Assembly (NCBI GenBank): GCA_022843345.1
Contig: JALHNW010000020.1
Coordinates: 1 to 13,730, forward strand
Reading direction: 5' to 3'
DNA: 13,730 nucleotides
From: Rubritepida sp.
GTDB taxonomy: Bacteria > Pseudomonadota > Alphaproteobacteria > Acetobacterales > Acetobacteraceae
The position numbers were made by a program, and so were the translations under genes. Below the pieces are notes generated by a model. It had not been told where the DNA came from. It saw only the letters and a list, made by a program, of their open reading frames with translations, and searched no databases. How positions within the stretch are numbered: position 1 is the first letter of the stretch; each line of letters begins with the position of its first letter. Below are positions 13,720 to 13,730 of the stretch, piece after piece.

Positions 13720-13730
13720 AGGGGGTTAAC

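Overview
The window is very GC-rich (well over two thirds G+C by eye), with dense, often overlapping genes, GTG starts and long spurious antisense reading frames. Gene content (YejABEF-type peptide importer, membrane-anchored CycM-type cytochrome c, stand-alone prephenate dehydratase, DUF2382 stress proteins) and sequence style suggest an alphaproteobacterium, most likely Acetobacteraceae (Roseomonas-like). This placement is an inference, since no rRNA or other taxonomic marker is present.

Layout. Positions 1-883 (+): the 3' end of an M17 leucyl aminopeptidase, then a small MarR-family regulator with an unusual leader. Positions 877-8835 (-): one long gene cluster, read right to left: hisN-like phosphatase, yejA, yejB, yejE, a 165-bp palindrome-rich spacer, yejF, a small two-helix membrane protein, and a GhrA-like 2-hydroxyacid dehydrogenase. 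Most junctions in the cluster are 4-nt stop/start overlaps. Positions 8977-9516 (-): membrane-anchored cytochrome c, divergent from pheA (9638-10483, +). Positions 10563-12097 (+): two consecutive DUF2382 stress-type genes, the second a YflT-repeat-DUF2382 fusion. Positions 12117-13339 (-): nudC (NAD diphosphatase) overlapping a small lipoprotein gene, convergent with the DUF2382 pair across a perfect hairpin. Positions 13340-13730: no conventional gene, but a tandem ~117-bp repeat with a coding-like substitution pattern, clustered palindromes, and a minus-strand terminator for a gene beyond the right edge.

How the genes fit together. YejA (periplasmic binder), YejB and YejE (permeases) and YejF (double ATPase) form a complete oligopeptide ABC importer of the family that takes up peptides and microcin C in enterobacteria. 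The membrane protein and the dehydrogenase are probably co-transcribed with it, but no functional link is evident. HisN and PheA are amino-acid biosynthesis enzymes; the cytochrome c carries respiratory electrons.

I see no phage, transposase, CRISPR array, tRNA or rRNA, and no clear novel multi-gene defence or biosynthetic system. The points most worth a second look are the coding-like tandem repeat at 13374-13592, the upstream mini-ORF with two mutually exclusive hairpins before the MarR gene, the repeat-bearing DUF2382 pair, the uncharacterised membrane protein coupled to yejF, and the palindromic element splitting the yej operon.
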